Source: Chloroflexota bacterium (GTDB lineage: Bacteria; Chloroflexota; Anaerolineae; Anaerolineales; UBA11579). Taken from it: a DNA stretch of 5,549 nucleotides. Position numbers and translations under genes: made by a program. The notes beneath the pieces were generated by a model that saw only the letters and a list, made by a program, of their open reading frames with translations, searched no databases and was not told where the DNA came from. Positions 5,450-5,549 of the stretch are shown here, one piece after another; positions within the stretch are counted from its first letter, which is position 1, and the number at the start of each line of letters is the position of its first letter. The stretch spans positions 1 through 5,549 of the forward strand of contig QKGK01000403.1 of NCBI GenBank assembly GCA_003250455.1, written 5' to 3'.

Positions 5450-5549
5450 ATGGGCCTGAAACCTGACCACTGGATCCGCAAGATGGCATTGGAACAAAAG
5501 ATGATCGAACCCTTTGAGGACGGACAAAAACGCAATGGCGTTATCTCCT
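5450..5549 (+). CDS. dcd: dCTP deaminase, N-terminal part only (runs off the right edge)
   Basis: The first 33 codons are present and begin MGLKPDHWIRKMALEQ, continuing through MIEPFEDGQ and GVIS. This N-terminus is characteristic of a common bacterial dCTP deaminase subgroup, in which the sequence continues into the conserved SYG...YG(Y)D region beyond the edge. The enzyme is a homotrimer that converts dCTP to dUTP and ammonia (bifunctional members go on to dUMP), the entry to dTMP synthesis. The active-site residues lie outside the window, so mono- and bifunctional types cannot be told apart. The gene starts 23 bases after the CapA-like stop, on the same strand, and is probably the third gene of the ftcD-led unit. 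Confidence 0.85.
   Translation, partial: MGLKPDHWIRKMALEQKMIEPFEDGQKRNGVIS

Noticed and set aside
4422..5489. Long minus-strand open frame (355 codons) opposite the CapA-like gene and the dcd start
   Set aside because: The plus strand here encodes conserved CapA motifs and the dCTP deaminase N-terminus. The antisense frame has shadow-like composition and no known domain.

Overview
This window looks like chromosomal DNA from a moderately GC-rich bacterium, most likely a Chloroflexota member of the Anaerolineae type. That placement is an inference. It rests on three exported, lipoprotein-like proteins with Thr/Pro-rich linkers after the signal peptide (e.g. PPTPTPDP, TPMPTATAT). It also rests on a large lipoprotein that joins a substrate-binding-like segment to a CapA-type domain, an architecture I associate with that group. 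No mobile element, RNA gene or CRISPR array was seen.

Layout: a divergent intergenic region (1814-2048) separates two transcription units. Leftward (minus strand) lies a complete LysM plus M23 cell-wall peptidase (236-1813). Seven bases after its stop comes the 5' part of a second short-linker lipoprotein (1-228), which is cut by the window edge. Rightward (plus strand) lie a bifunctional glutamate formimidoyltransferase / formimidoyl-THF cyclodeaminase (2049-3596), a CapA-like lipoprotein (3600-5426, only three bases after the previous stop) and the first 33 codons of a dCTP deaminase (5450 to the edge). Each unit has a perfect TATAAT -10 box about 40-50 bases before its first start codon.

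How the genes fit together: the leftward unit appears to be cell-envelope work, namely a wall-binding LysM module with a Zn-peptidase whose catalytic residues are intact. The rightward unit mixes cytoplasmic one-carbon/nucleotide metabolism with an envelope lipoprotein. The cyclodeaminase yields 5,10-methenyl-THF, and dCTP deaminase starts the dUTP-dUMP branch. After folate reduction, both feed thymidylate synthesis, which may explain their linkage. The CapA-like protein is the odd member: its scaffold is recognisable but the first metal-binding motif (normally Gly-Asp) is replaced.

Nothing here amounts to a clearly new defence or mobile system. The best leads are the altered CapA-like active site, the atypical lysozyme-like middle of the M23 protein, and the mixed operon.
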